Of a stretch of 64,000 nucleotides of DNA, positions 45,736 through 58,889 are shown one piece after another (positions within the stretch are counted from its first letter, which is position 1; every line of letters begins with the position of its first letter). The position numbers and the translations under genes are program-made. The notes under the pieces were generated by a model. The model was not told the origin of the DNA and ran no database searches. It saw only the letters and a list, made by a program, of their open reading frames with translations. Source of the DNA: Globodera rostochiensis (Eukaryota; Nematoda; Chromadorea; Rhabditida; Heteroderidae); assembly GCA_018350325.1 (NCBI GenBank), contig JAEVLN010000004.1, forward strand, positions 1,922,001 through 1,986,000, read 5' to 3'.

Positions 45736-46509
45736 ATCTCCTCTGACCCAGGCCAGCGCGACTTTCACACACTAATCGTCCTCCTCACAAATTCTCTCAT
45801 TTCGAAATGCCTTGGCACAATGAGCCAATTATGGGCTGTTGGAATGGCAGTCAAAAGGCACAAATTTTGTCGGTGAGGAAAGGAAGAAGAAGAAGAAAAT
45901 GCGCCGGTATTGAAAGAGAAAATTATGGCCAATTTCGGAGCATTGTTTTGGGCAACAAAACGCATTTATTAAATATAAACAAAAGGAATTGGACGAAAAA
46001 CAAATTCATTTTGTTCAAATTTTAAAATGCAATTTTGGGGTAAACAAAGCAAAATTGTGAATTTATGGAACAATTTATATGCCCAAAAAAGCAGGGACAT
46101 TTTATCTCAAATTTTTGGGGTTTCAAAAATTTGCAGAACTTTTGAAATTGCAAAACAAAACAAAAAAACGTCAAAATTTGATGGATTAATAAGTGAAAGA
46201 TCATTCTAAAAAAAGGTTCAGCGACGGGGAACAAAAGCCAAAATTCGCCTGGCCATCGACCGACCGTCCGTCCGTCCGTCGATTTCGCCTCAAATAATAA
46301 GCGGACGGAGTGAAAAAAGCGAAAAAAAAAAGTTGGCCAAAGGACGCACATCCCCTCAAGGGCTGGCGGAAAGTGGGGAAAAAGGAAAAAGGAAGAAAAA
46401 GGAAGGAAAGAAGAAGAAGCGTGCTCTCACGTGTGTTTGGCCAAGGGCGGGAAATATAAACAAAAGGGACAGAGAAAAGCAAAGTTAAAGTGATCAGAGA
46501 TGCTAGCAT

Positions 46510-46705
46510 AGAGAGAGAGAGAGACAGGGAAAGAGAGAGAGAGAAGAGGTGAGAAAGAAAGAGAGAGGGAAAGAGAGAGAGAGAAGAGGTGAGAAAGAAA
46601 GAGAGAGGGAAAGAGAGAGAGAGAGAAGAGGTGAGAAAGAAAGAGAGAGGGAAAGAGAGAGAGAGAGAAGAGGTGAGAAAGAAAGAGAGAGGGAAAGAGA
46701 CGGAA
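46510..46705. repeat. 42-44 bp GA-rich tandem repeat, four copies
   Basis: Unit: GAGAGAGAGAAGAGGTGAGA followed by AAGAAAGAGAGAGGGAAA. Copies differ only in the number of GA steps. Confidence 0.92.
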
Positions 46706-49700
46706 AATTTAACTAAAAAAAGAGTGAAAAGTTGAAGAAAAAAAAGGCAGAAAGCACAGTGATAGATGGAATGCGGCAAACAAAAAAGAGAGTCGCGGCA
46801 GCAAATTAACGGAATTGAAAGCGACGGGGAAAAAAAACATTATGAAACGGAAAAGAGAGCATTTCATTTTCAGTTTTCAGTAAGTAGTTGAACAGTTTTC
46901 TTCGCCGGAGGGGGGGGGGTCAAAGTTTGTCCCATTTAAACGGAATTTCTGTGACGTGAACTCGCGCAGTGTTTTTTTTTTTTGAGAAAGGGTAAAAAAG
47001 GGGGAAAAAAGGGGGAGGCGGCACAAATTGTGTGCTGCCCTTTATGAAAAAAATGTAAAAACTACAAAATAAAACATTTCCTGAATTGGTTTGAAATAAA
47101 AGAGAACACCAAATTGGCCCAAATTTGCGAAAATTGGCCAAAAATGGCCGTAGGCATCGCCAAATTATTGTTTTGACCGCATTTTGCTGATTCAAATGTT
47201 GAACACTCTGAACATCTTGAGGCCCGGGCAGTTACAGGAGCTGAACAGGTCTAACAAATTCGGGTGACGAAATGTCCAAGTCGAACATTTTAATCAAACA
47301 AATTATCTAATTAATAAAATTAATGTGTTTGTTTAATTCTGTTAAACTCTGTCGGCCCATTTTAAGTGAAAGTGCTGACAAATGGTGGACGACAAATGAG
47401 CGCCGTTTCCGGCCCATTAATGGGGGGGGAGGGGGCTCTTCTCGTTCTGGCAATGGCAACGACGACGAGTGCCCTTCGCCCTCTCTCTCTCTGTACATAA
47501 AAATAGGGGGGGGGATGACCAGAGGGCAAAGGGTGACGAACATTTTATGTCATTTTTATTGCAAATAAAATAATGGTATTAAAGAACAGAAGCAATTTGG
47601 AAGGTGTGAATGGGATGGGATTGATCAGAATTGGAACATTAGGGAGGGGGTGATCAGAGCCCCTTCCGGGGCTTCCCAAATTTTCGGGCGGGGGGGAGAG
47701 GGTGGCGGCTAATTTGTTTATTCAGGCATCTGTAACGTCTGATCTCTAGTCTAATTAGGTGAAAAAAAGTGATCAGAGCCTGACGGACGACCTTTAGCCC
47801 GGCTTTACCAAAAAGCCGAGATTCCAATCCGAATCAAATCAGCAGGTGTAGGCAGAAGCAAGTGTAAAAAGTGTGATTTGTGGGTATGATCGGCGCCATT
47901 TCGGGACACCGACGGGCAGTGTGAAGAAGAAAGAAAAAGGTGAAGAAGACATTCTGCCCCTTTCAGAAGCTCCCCCCCCCCTTCACTCAACACCAACCAC
48001 TGTTGCCATCGATCGATCGGCTTGGTTCTTGCCATCCGATGGCCTTTCCCCCCCCCCCCCCTCCCGCTCGTCCCCCCCCCCTCCCCCGTCCATCCAACAG
48101 CAATCAGCACATTTGCCATTCGCAAATTGGGAGGAGGCCAGCGGAGTGGGATATATTCCAAAAAAAGTGGCGCTTTTTTTGGTGAAAGCAATAAATTGCT
48201 TAAATTCGTTTAGCTTGGAAAGAAAACAGCAAAAAAATAATAATAATCAAAGTGCTGCTTAATCTTGGTTAATCAGCCTGTGATCAGACTGATTCGATCA
48301 GATCACTCGTCCGCTTTTGGCGATGATCTGATGGTAAGTTTAGAAGTGGTGGGTGAAAGAGAAGAAACGAAACGACGGCGGCGCGTTAATTGAATCGCCC
48401 AAAAAAGAGGTGGTGGCGTCGGCGGTGGCTGGTTGTTGTCGGCTGATGGATGAATGAACGAACGGAAAACGTTCGCTGAATTGCCTACGGCGGCGGATGT
48501 GTGGGTGGACTTGGGGGAGCGGTGCAGGGGGGCAGACCCCGGGGGGGGGGGGGGGAACGGAGCCCCGGGGGTTGGGGCACGGGGCAGGGCTAATGTTGTG
48601 ACGATAGGGGGGGGGGAGCCCGGGGGTTCGGGCAGTGATGTGACGATAGATGTTTTGGCGTAGGATGGGAAGAGGAGGTTGATGATGGTGTGCTGATAAT
48701 TTGGATGATGATGATGTGCTGATAAAGTTGGAGCTGATCAGAGAGAGAGAGAGGGGGAAGGGTGGCGGAAGAACGGTTTATGCTGTTTAGGGCGGAAGGA
48801 CGGGGGGGGGGGGGGGAGTTCGTTCAAAAAATGATCAGTGCTTTCACACAATGGCGGGTGGCGGCTGAACGGTTTCTGATTGATGCTAATTGACTAATGG
48901 TTATGGTTTTGTGATAAGGGGGCGGCGATCAACAGCCATAACATCTTTGATGATGATCGATTCACCCGCATCCTTTTCTTCAGCAGACGAAGATGGTATG
49001 CGAAGAGAGCACGACAGACACGACACCCCTCCCGCCACTGTCCCTTGAGGGGACGGCGGAAGGAGGGTGGGGGGAGTGGGGGTGGATGATCAGGGAATAA
49101 AATTGACTGATCGGGCATCGATTCGCGCACACTGATCGGTATAGAGGACAGAAATGTTGATGGAAGTGTAAGTCAATCAGTGTGTTGTTTGTCTTGGGGT
49201 TAGGGGGGGGGGCGATGATGTGAGGACATCATTTGATCACTTTTCTTGGTCATCGCCCCCCCCCCCCCCGCCGTCGCCACCCCCAAAAGTGTGAAGAACG
49301 ACAAATTTTTTTGGCGTTTTAACACCGGCGGGGATGAGTCAGTTAATGACGTGGTAATAATAAATAATACGGTTCGCATATTCCCACCCCAAAAACTGTG
49401 GAATTTTGGACAGTTAACTTCCAACAGAATTTCTCGTGCCCGTCTCGGTATTATTATTCATAATTAATTCAAATTCCTCAAATTTCCCCCCAAAAAATGA
49501 TTTTTTTTTGAAAGTTAAATAAACCCTTCCGCCCGTCCGTCCGTCTTCCAGTTTTTGTTGTTGTTCAACGGGGGAAGAGGAGAAAATGCGCGGGGATTGG
49601 GAGAATTAAAGTTGGAAGATTTGGGGGAAGGAGAAAAGTTTATGGGCAGTCGCCGGAGGGGAGGGCAAGGGAAAGGAAAGGAAAGAGGGGAAGTGCCTTT

Positions 49701-50815
49701 TGCGCCTTCAATTCCTTCCGTTTTCTTCAATTCCTTCTCTTCTCTTGCCCAACTGTTCCTTCGCTCCTATTCCTCTCTAATCTTGCTCCAACATTGCTTC
49801 AATAATGCTCTTCTTTACCAAAAGTTGCTGCTCCTCCTTCTCCTTTTCTTCCTCCTCCTTTTCCTTCTTCTCTTCCTCCTCTTCCTCCGTCTCCTCCTTT
49901 TTCTTCTTCTACTCCTCCTCTTCCTCTTCTCCTTCCACTTCCTTTCTCCTTCTACTCCTTGTCATTCTCCACATTTCCCTCTTAACCTTCCACTTCCTCT
50001 CCCCTCGCCTTCCACTCGTATTCTTCCATCACACCTCGCGCCAAATTGACCTTTTTGCCCGCAGTCCCTTATCGTCTCTCTCGCTTCTGTCTGCTGCTGC
50101 TGTTCTGTTCAGTTTCAGTTCACTTTTTGTTGTGAATTGTGGGGGAAAACGGTGAAAAAAAGTCAAGGGAATGGCGGCGACGGCGACGGCGGCGTTTTGG
50201 GGGTGGTAAAACGCCTCGCGGCGACAAATGAAGACAAAAAAAAAACACTTCTTCCTTTCCAACTCTTTCCGCACAGTCACCCCCTGCTGCGGCGGCGGCG
50301 GCGGGGTTGAGCCGTTTTGGGCGGCGGCGGGTTAACAATTTTTGTGCTTTGGGGGTGGTGGAATGAATTGGCGCTGGAGGGGGCGGAGGTATCGACGATA
50401 CCCTTCCACCGCACCGCCCGCCTCCCCCCTCCCGGTCAAATGCCATATAAAACTGCGTTTTGCACTCTGATCAGTGTTTGCACTGATCAGATCACAAACC
50501 AGTGAGTGATCTGATTCAGTGGAATGGGCAAGTCACAGCATTTGGGTTCAAATCTTCAAATCATCTCATCCGATTGATTGATTTTGTGTGCAAATCGCAC
50601 ACGGATTGTGCGCGGAATGCATTAATTCCACGCTCAATCCGTTCGTTTCAAAATCAATCTTTTCATTTAAATGAATGCACAAAAAATAAATTGTTTTTTA
50701 ACATAAATTGGAAAAAATGGAAAAGATTATTTCTTTAATTGAATGGATAATTTTAATTAATTGCTTCAATTGCAGTTTATATGTACGGGCAAATTAGTCG
50801 AAAGATAAATGAAAA

Positions 50816-50998
50816 ATGGCGGTGGCGAACATTTTTTTAGTCCGACGAAATGAATGGGGAATTTTGGAAGGCATTGACGACGACGAAATAGCCGAAGAAG
50901 AGACTGAAAATCAGTCACAATTTTCTTTCGGAACGCTTTTTGTGACGAAAACCGCAAAAGACCTTCTCGTAATGGACACATCAAAAACTTTTTTTTAA
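50816..50998 (+). CDS. Candidate small protein gene (60 residues)
   Basis: The ATG at 50816 opens MAVANIFLVRRNEWGILEGI followed by DDDEIAEEETENQSQFSFGT and LFVTKTAKDLLVMDTSKTFF, then TAA and AATAAA five bases later. An acceptor-like TTGCTTCAATTGCAG ends about 40 bases upstream and could be a trans-splice or intron acceptor. Composition is protein-like and unlike the flanking spacer. No family was recognised; it may instead be the last exon of a longer gene. Confidence 0.4.
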   Translation: MAVANIFLVRRNEWGILEGIDDDEIAEEETENQSQFSFGTLFVTKTAKDLLVMDTSKTFF

Positions 50999-53900
50999 TT
51001 TCAATAAAAATTTTCGCCAAAAAAAGCATAATTTTTGTTTATTTGTTGTAAATTTGAAAATATGTATGAACAAAAAGCCCCAAGCATTCAGTAAGTTGGT
51101 TAATGTTGAATTCTAAATTCTTTTTGGACCAAAAGTTTGGTGGTTAAATTTAAATTTTGGAAATTTGGGACCAATTTTTGGGCAAAATTTGTACAAAAAT
51201 TTGGTTTTTCATTAGCCTAAGCAATAATACAAAAATGGATTTAATGCCCCGCATAAACAGTCATTTCCCCCCCCCGGGTGCCCAACCGCCCAAACCCAAA
51301 CGCCCCAAGGACATTTTGGCCATCCCATCGTTGGAGGGGAGAGGGCAAAACATTGTGCGCGCGATGCCGCGAATTTGTGCATAAATCAAGGCCATATCCG
51401 CCCGCCGCCGCCGAGTGGCATGGCGTGCGGTAAACATGGCGATAAACAAAAGGGCGAAGAACGATCGGAGGAGGGCAAAGGGCGCGCGGCGGATAATCCC
51501 ATAATCCCCCGAAGGCAACGGAATATTCCGATTTCGACCTTAATGGAACCGAGACGTTGAGAGAGGGAGGGTACTGTATCAAGCGGGCTAAGAGGCTGTG
51601 ATTTGTGAGAGGAATATGAAAATTGGGATACTGTAGAGGAGAATCGGTTACTGTAGGAGGAAGCGAAACACACCAAATTGTGCCGTTGTTTATGGTAGGG
51701 CGATGGTCGCGTTGCGCGAGTTCACTACGGTTACCTACATATTTCTGGCGTCGATTAAATTTCGCGCATTTCAAGACGCGGCGATTGCGACTCTCGAGAC
51801 CAACAAAATTGTTGTTGGTCTCGACTCTGTCAAAAATCATTAAATTTCATTTGCCCCCAAGCAATGGTTTTGGGCACGGGAACAAAAATTGTGGGCTGAT
51901 CAGTTTTAATGAAACGGATGCGCATTTCGTTGATCAGTCAATTGTGACCTTTAAACACATCAATATTCGCGCATTCACTCCCTTTGAACAACCTTGGGCA
52001 ACCGTTTCAATTACAATTATGGTCAAATCGCTCGCTCGCGCGCCTCGGGGGACGACTTTTTGCCTCATCATTAGGAAAGGCAATTCTATTCATTTAAAAT
52101 AGCAATTACCCCAATCATATTCGTCATCAAAATATAATTATTAACTATTGGTGATGATGATAAAAAATATGTGATGAAATGTTAGGGGGCTAAGAAATGA
52201 TCGCCGTTTCATGACAGGCGCATAATAAACGATTACGGTAATTAACAGGATTTTAAAAAAGTGCTTCTGTAATTTACTAACAACAAAAAATGGAAACTTA
52301 ATTGGTCATTTTATTCTTTAATATATTAATATGAATATGAGCGCATTTGGAAGTTTGGAACCCGGAATTCCGCGTCGGGCCCATTGAATTTTGGGTGATT
52401 AAAAAAGGTCCTCTAATTTTAATTTGCATATATTTGAAGAAAGCAAATGAAATAAGTGCAAAATCGAATGCATAAATGGGGGGGGGGGCCAGACGATGGT
52501 TGGGTGGCTTTTTGGTTTATTGGTGAGTGGTAAAAGTGGGTGGGAAAGATGGGCACCGGAGGGGAGAGGGGGGGGGGAAGATGTGTTGGCATTTTTGAGG
52601 TTGGCATAAACATCTTCCTGTCTTCAGCAGGAGGGCACATCATCAGTGTGTGAGAATGTTTGTTGTACACTTTTGTGTAGTGAATGATGATGGCATCATG
52701 TACACATATACGTGTTTGTTGTTTTTGTCAAAAGTGGCATTCAATAATGTTGATGGCAAAAGCACTTTCCCCCGATCGAAAGAATCGATCACTCACTCCC
52801 TCCATCATATATTGAATTTTAATCGGAAGGGCACGTGAAAAGGCATTTTACTTATAATTGCTGAAAGTCCAAAGTTCACAAAAATTAATGCTTTAAATTT
52901 AAAAAAAAATCCCGGAAAATTTAAGCGTAGCTCAAATGTAGCTCCAATTTTGCCATTTTCGGTCATTACAAATGCCGATTTTGTGCCAGAATAACCTTAG
53001 ACGAATATGAATTATTGAATGGGATGGGTGGGGACAGACTCCACTGGCGCTCGCCTGGGGATGAAGGCGGAGCGAGCGCGAGAGCCGGTGAACGGATTAG
53101 CGCGGATTAACGGATGGGGGGGGGATGTTAATATGTGTGTAGTGGTCGTCACACAATAGGTGCTGGCTGCTGCTACCGCTGTTCCTCCCCCCTGGATAAG
53201 AGCCCCCCCCCCCGGCGATTTCCCCCCCCCCGGTGCTGCCACATTTTGCCCTCAACTGCTGCTACAACTCGACGACCTTTTACCCATACATGTCGTTGTC
53301 GTCCCATTGTAAATGTGTCCTCCGCCCCCCCCATTCATTTCCCCTCCCCTCCCCCCCCCCCGCGTCCTCCCAATAAATCGCTAATCCCCCAGCCCCTCCA
53401 ACCCCCCGGCGCCCACTACCGTATGATATATGTACTGGTCAACAGTGTCCCCCCCCCCTCCCATTGTTCTCCGCGCATTCGCTGAAAGTGCGTAGAGCAG
53501 CACCGAGGAGGCGCGATGGATGTAACGGCGCGGAGGTGAGGGGGCAGCCAGCGGGGGGATGGGAGGTCGCGGAACGGTTTAATGGGCCTTCCTTCCTCAT
53601 CTTCATCCACCTCCTCCCCCCCCCATCCTCCCATTCATCCCCCCCCTACCCCCCCCCCTCCCCCCCCCCGTCCCCCACCCGTCCACTCATGTCGACGAAC
53701 ACTGTCCCCCCCCCCCAAACCATTCAGGAAAAATCGCTCTTGTCAAGTGGGAGGAGGAGAGGAGTGGTGGTCGTGGTGTAAGGAAGATGATGCTGAATTA
53801 GCGGAAGCAAATGAATTGAAAATGCATGTGGACGACGACAATCTTCGCAGTCCATTGGGGGAAGGATGTGAAGAAAACGGGCAATTTTGAAGGGGCTGCT

Positions 53901-56900
53901 GGATGGATGTGGGGAAACGGACAGCAAAAATTGGTTGAGTACTTGTAGAGGATGACGGTGATTACATCTTTTGGCCAATTTTTGCCAAATATAAAATGGT
54001 GGCCAATGGGGGAGATTAGCTAATTTTAAGCAATAAAAAGCTAATTAGTATGGAAAAAGTGCCAAAATGCGGCAAAATGGTTGCCACCCATTGATTGAAC
54101 AGTTTATCCGGTGTTGAACTCCCCAAATTTGCAATTGAACGTACGTTGCGAACTCCTCCTTTCTATCGTCCCGCTGTTTTGTCCTATTAATCTCGATATT
54201 CCCACCAAAAAAAATGAAAAAGAATTGCGTAATCCGTCCGACGACGACCCGTCCGATCCCGGCGGAAGAATCGAACGGACCCACAGCACAATCGGCGGGC
54301 GGTTTGCTCTTCCCATTCGCCAACCCCCCGGCGACCGTCCCCCCCCCCCCACTCTTTTGGCCCAATCGCCGCTTTTTGGCGGATGATTCTTTTGAAGCTC
54401 CCCCTCAACCAAATGGTGGGGGGGGGGGGGCCGGGGGATTGGAGTTCTGTTGGGTGTGTAAGGAAATGTGATTATGCAAATTGATGGATGGACGGACGAC
54501 GAATGGCAAAATGTGAAGGGGAGGACGGTGGGTTGAATTGAAAGATTTGGGGGGGAGGGAATGCGAAGTACCACCGACATAGGCATAGGCATGGGGGGGG
54601 GGGCGCGGGGGGGGGGGGGGGTTCCCACCCCAATTTACCTAAAATCTACCGTTGATCTGCCCAAAAAAACCCATCACTCACTTTTCATATACATGCAAAC
54701 ATTTCATTGATGTTGCCGGATGACTTTGCTTTGGCGTTATGCCAATTTGGATTAGAAAATTTCGTTTGTTGAGAAGTCTAAAATGACGGGCGGGCGTAAG
54801 AAGAAGACAAAAACGGAACTTTGTAAATGCATTTGAGTAATTGAATTGGTTCGATCGGCAAATTGAAGTCTAAAAGGGTTTCAAATCAATGAACAGAAAG
54901 TGTCCGATGAATGAATGGAAACGACTTACAAATTAAGGAAAACAAAGTGAAGAAAGTTTGAGAAATGAGCACAAAATTGCCCCAAAATTAGGCAGTCAAA
55001 TGGGGCGAACGAATTGGGGTTGGGGGGGGGGGGCTGAGATCGTACAGTGAGTGATGGAAGAGGGAGAGGAAATGGGGGGGGGGGGGCGATTGGGTTGGGT
55101 TGGGTTATCCGTCCGTATAAATAGAGGAGGCAGAAATGGGGAAGCGCCGGGGGGGGGGGAAGTTGAGGTTGAGGAGCACCGGAGAGGACGAAGGAGGAAA
55201 GACACAGCCCTTTTTTTCAGTCGCTCAGAAACAAAACAAAAAAAAACATTTATTTCCGTTATTTGAAGGCTGTCAACTGTGAAAATTTGTGCCATCGCCG
55301 TTTTTTAGCCAGCCTTCCCTTCCCCCCCCCCCGTTTATTCATGTGACAAAGCATAAATTGGCATATAAAAACTGAAAATGTTTTTTATAAACCCCCTTTT
55401 TTAATCGGTGGGTTGGCCTGATCAGAACACTTTGGTTCTTTTTTAACATAAAAACTAGAGATTGGGATGAAAAAGCCGGGTCCGGGTACCCGGATTTTCT
55501 CAGCTCTATCATTAGTCCGGAAAATCCGGGTTTTTCCAAAAACACCCGGATCCGGACTAGAGTAAGCGCGGACATGTAGTTTAATGAACAAGTTGTTAGT
55601 TTTTGAAAAACACATTTTATAAAGCTTCCATTTTTAGATTAACAAACTACCTATTTGTTATTATTCTTAATTGTTTTAACAATAATTACATTACATCATA
55701 AAGATTAAACCCTTTCCAAACAAAATCAATCATGCAATTCTGCGCGGGATTCTGCAAATTCTAAATGATTAATCCTGCAGGATCCGGTCCTGCAAAAAAA
55801 AATTTGAGTTCCAATTCCCGGCAACAGGATTCGCAAATTTAATTTTGCCGCACTCCTCTAATCAGGACTACCGGGCCGCCCAAATAAATCCGGTCCGATC
55901 CGATCCGATCCCTAAGAAAAATTGTGCCACGATCACAAACAAAGGTGGAATCGACTGATGGAGTGGAGGGGGATGATTGGCATTGGCATAAACCGGGAAG
56001 AGGAGGAGGATGAGGAAAAAGGTGATGATGATAATGGGTTGGAGGAGTTCCCGTTTTCTCAAGATGAAAAGGTATTGCGCGGGCGGGTAATTAAGGAACG
56101 ATAAACGGATAAAAATGGGGGAAAATGTTTGTGATGGGACGGGGCGTGGCGCTGGGGGCGCGGGTGGCCTTCCTTCTTTTCTGCCCTCCGGTGCTGCGCC
56201 TGCAGCAAGAAAAGGGAAGTACAAAGGAAATGCCGCAAGAAAAATATTTTTGGACGCGCGCGACTTGCGGGCATCACCACCGCCGCCGCCGCCACAACCA
56301 CCGGGTCCAGCGTCAAAACCGCCCATTAACAATTGGGCTCGAGACTTACAATTTTGGTTAAAATGCCCCCCAAGATTTCGCCGAGATTTGCGCTCGGCTA
56401 GCGGAAACCGAAACAAATTTTGCTATTTTTTGGTCCGGTCCCGGTCTAAAACCGACGACAGTCCAACAAAACACTTTACCAGTTTGATGTCAAGAATTCA
56501 AAAATCGGGCATTTTTCTTGAGTGAAAAACCAATAACTAAACTGAGAAATGCGTTAGCATTTATTTCTGAGGCCGGTGGCCATTAATCCTCCCAAAATCC
56601 AACGAAATTTTTGGATTTGCCAAAACAGGAAAAAGTGCCAAAAGCCAAGCCACAACCACCACATCTGCGCCTTACTCCTCACACTCAGCCAACTTGTCGC
56701 CGTTTTGGATTTGATTTATCAAAAATTAAGCGCAGTTGGAGGGGATAGCCCCCCCCCCATTTAAATGCATAAATTTTGTCACGAATATTTAATGAGAGGC
56801 GGCAGTCAGTCGATGGTTGCGCGGTCCGATGATGGCATCTGCGCGCCCCACTAATGGAACACAGCAAATGAATGCCAACACTTCCAAAGCGCCATAAACG

Positions 56901-57370
56901 GCGGAGCAGCGATTTATGTCAGCACTCATCAGCACAGATTGCCAATGAATGATATCCAGCTGAGAGTGCCAATCCATGTTTTGGCATTTAGGGGGGCAGC
57001 GATTTAAGCAGTGCAAATGGAGAGGCGCCAGAATTGAATTTAAAAAAATAAAACTAAATTTATTAAAATATTTTTGATACATAAAATAAAATAATAATTT
57101 TTAGTGTAAAACAAAAATTTAAATTACTACATATGCCCATAATCTTTCACTTCCGACCCAAAGGGTCGAATTTGTTTGTATAACTTTCTTCAAACTCACC
57201 CGCCGATTCTGTCAATTTTATACAAATAATGCTCTCGACAAAACCATCTTCAAACAGAACAATTTCGTCCCGACCCTCGGGCCGGTAAAGGATTTAATAA
57301 TATCATTTTCAATTTGTATTAAAATTAAAAAAAGTTCGATTAAATCAAGTTTTGCCCCTCAATTTACCCC
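50999..57370. other. Long spacer, weak coding candidates only
   Basis: Contents: a 199-codon minus-strand frame at 51840-51241 without a recognisable domain, an 11-base-arm hairpin at 51796-51822, dense poly-C blocks at 53200-53720, poly-G at 54420 and 54590-54620, and degenerate CCGGATCCGG words at 55470-55570 and 55760-55910. A plus-strand frame ends in EDDAELAEANELKMHVDDDN and then LRSPLGEGCEENGQF-stop at 53888-53890; a minus-strand frame near 57000-56790 contains ALEVLAFICCVPLVG. Neither could be assembled into a gene. Confidence 0.45.
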
Positions 57371-57545
57371 TCAACATGGCTGTTCCGTCACTTTTTTGTT
57401 GCTGTTCACATCCGTTCCCACCATTCGCACGGCCATGTTGCTATAGTCCACCCGCCATTTAACCCATCGCTCGCGCCCCCAAAAAAATCCTCTGGAATTA
57501 TTAATTTGCACTTTTTGCGCCGCTGGCGAAGGCCACTTTTTTGCT
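57371..57545 (-). CDS. Candidate terminal exon, faintly MSP-domain-like
   Basis: After a CCCAG acceptor the minus strand reads KWPSPAAQKVQINNSRGFFW, GRERWVKWRVDYSNMAVRMV, GTDVNSNKKVTEQPC-stop. The pattern Q-K-V-x-I-N-N-S followed by VKWRVDYSN recalls the second and third strands of the major sperm protein fold, but the match is weak and the domain's C-terminal half is absent. An ATG at 57627 in another frame could belong to an upstream exon. It may be a pseudogene fragment. Confidence 0.27.
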
Positions 57546-58889
57546 GGGAATCATTGTGAAAGTTGCAATGGACGCGGCCTTTTTCACTCCCACTTTTGTC
57601 CAAATTCCTATTCCTTTTCGTAGACACTTTTTTTTATTGTCAGAGTTTGTTCAAAACTAATTTATGTAAATTATGCTGCCCCCTTCACATGTATCTGGGA
57701 AAAAATGTTATGGCCCGAAACCCAACTACATACAAACCAGGGATCGGATTCCGCGGTTTTGGTTGATCCGTATCTTGCAAATGGGAATTGGCAAATCCCG
57801 GATACATATATTATTACATAAATGGCACCCTGAACTCTCGAGACAAAAATGTCGAGTAAATTTATTACCAAAAATTGGCTTTTTATTGTCTTTTGAAAAA
57901 AATGGATTTTTCGCAGTGAGAAAGAACATCAAATTTGAAAAAAACAAATCATCTTGGCGGTGTGGCTAATGTGCGATCGGTTAAAAAACATAAAATATAT
58001 TGTCAGCTTTAGCTTTTAGAAAGAACAATTTGCGTGAAAGTGATGGTATGGGGAGGGGAGGAGGTCAAGGGATGGATGGGCCAGGGGAAGAGGAGGACGA
58101 CAGAGTGATGAGTGTGTGTCCTATATAAGAAATGCAAAAAATGGCAACAATAACAAATCGCGAACACAGCTTTTGGGGCCTGGATTGGTGGTTAGTTTTT
58201 CGGCATAGGGACAGCCTAATGAATGAATGGTCGGTGTGCCACAAAGGCAAATTTGATGGAATGAGGAAAAGCTGCGCAAGCTTCGGCACACCGCCCAATT
58301 TATGTTTTCATGAGAGGGGTCTCCGGAAATCACAATCAGCAATATGACAAGGGGGGGACAGTGTTTCCATCCGATCCATTGGCATGATCCGAAATGCTTG
58401 ACACCAGGCCCCAACAATTACAGAGGGCAAGAGGTAACACTGTTCCACGCATGATCATTTGATGGAGGGAGGGGAAGGGGGGGGGCTTACAACAAAAAGT
58501 GATGAGTTTGAGTGTAAACTTGAGCGAAAAGAAAAGCTTCCACAAAATTGGCAGAGAAAAACATTGAAAATCGATCGATTGGGCAAAAATCAATCAAAAG
58601 ATGGCGGTGGAGCATTGGATAAAATAAACAATTCCATTTTCCTGATCAACAACAATGACAACATGGACAAACTGATCAGATCAGATCACAAGTCCATCCA
58701 TTCTCCACCATTCATTCGTCCCTCAATTTTTACCATCCAATACATAAACGCGCGGAATAAAACGATCAGAACACACCACACAGACATTCATTTTAGGTCA
58801 AAAGTGCCGTCTCCATTCATCCAATCCACCACCCCACCCATCCATCAGTGTTCGATTTTGATTCTGATCAACGTGCATCTACCAGGTGA
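57546..58889. other. Spacer 3' of the hexokinase gene
   Basis: No gene was supported. Minus- and plus-strand frames overlap at 58121-58417 without recognisable domains. The 250-codon plus-strand frame at 58459-59211 is antisense to the last hexokinase exons. Confidence 0.5.

Larger units (their letters stand above)
44311..50815. other. Spacer with satellites and pyrimidine tracts, no gene supported
   Basis: Besides the satellite at 45281 and the GA array at 46510, this holds GACG/GTCC tetranucleotide runs (44573-44590, 46262-46279), G-runs with a tandem GTGACGATAG/GGGGGTT duplication at about 48540-48655, a CT-rich tract at 49740-50010 and a CGG run at about 50290. The CT tract opens Leu/Ser/Phe-rich frames on the plus strand that are not genes. 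Confidence 0.5.

Noticed and set aside
45314..45775. Plus- and minus-strand frames of 110-150 codons
   Set aside because: They are translations of the 116-bp satellite.
49555..50155. Leu/Ser/Phe-rich plus-strand frames resembling membrane segments
   Set aside because: They come from a CT-rich tract; hydrophobicity is a by-product of CTC/TTC codons.
51241..51840. 199-codon minus-strand frame
   Set aside because: No domain, no convincing splice sites, and competing open frames on the plus strand; GC-rich spacer explains it.
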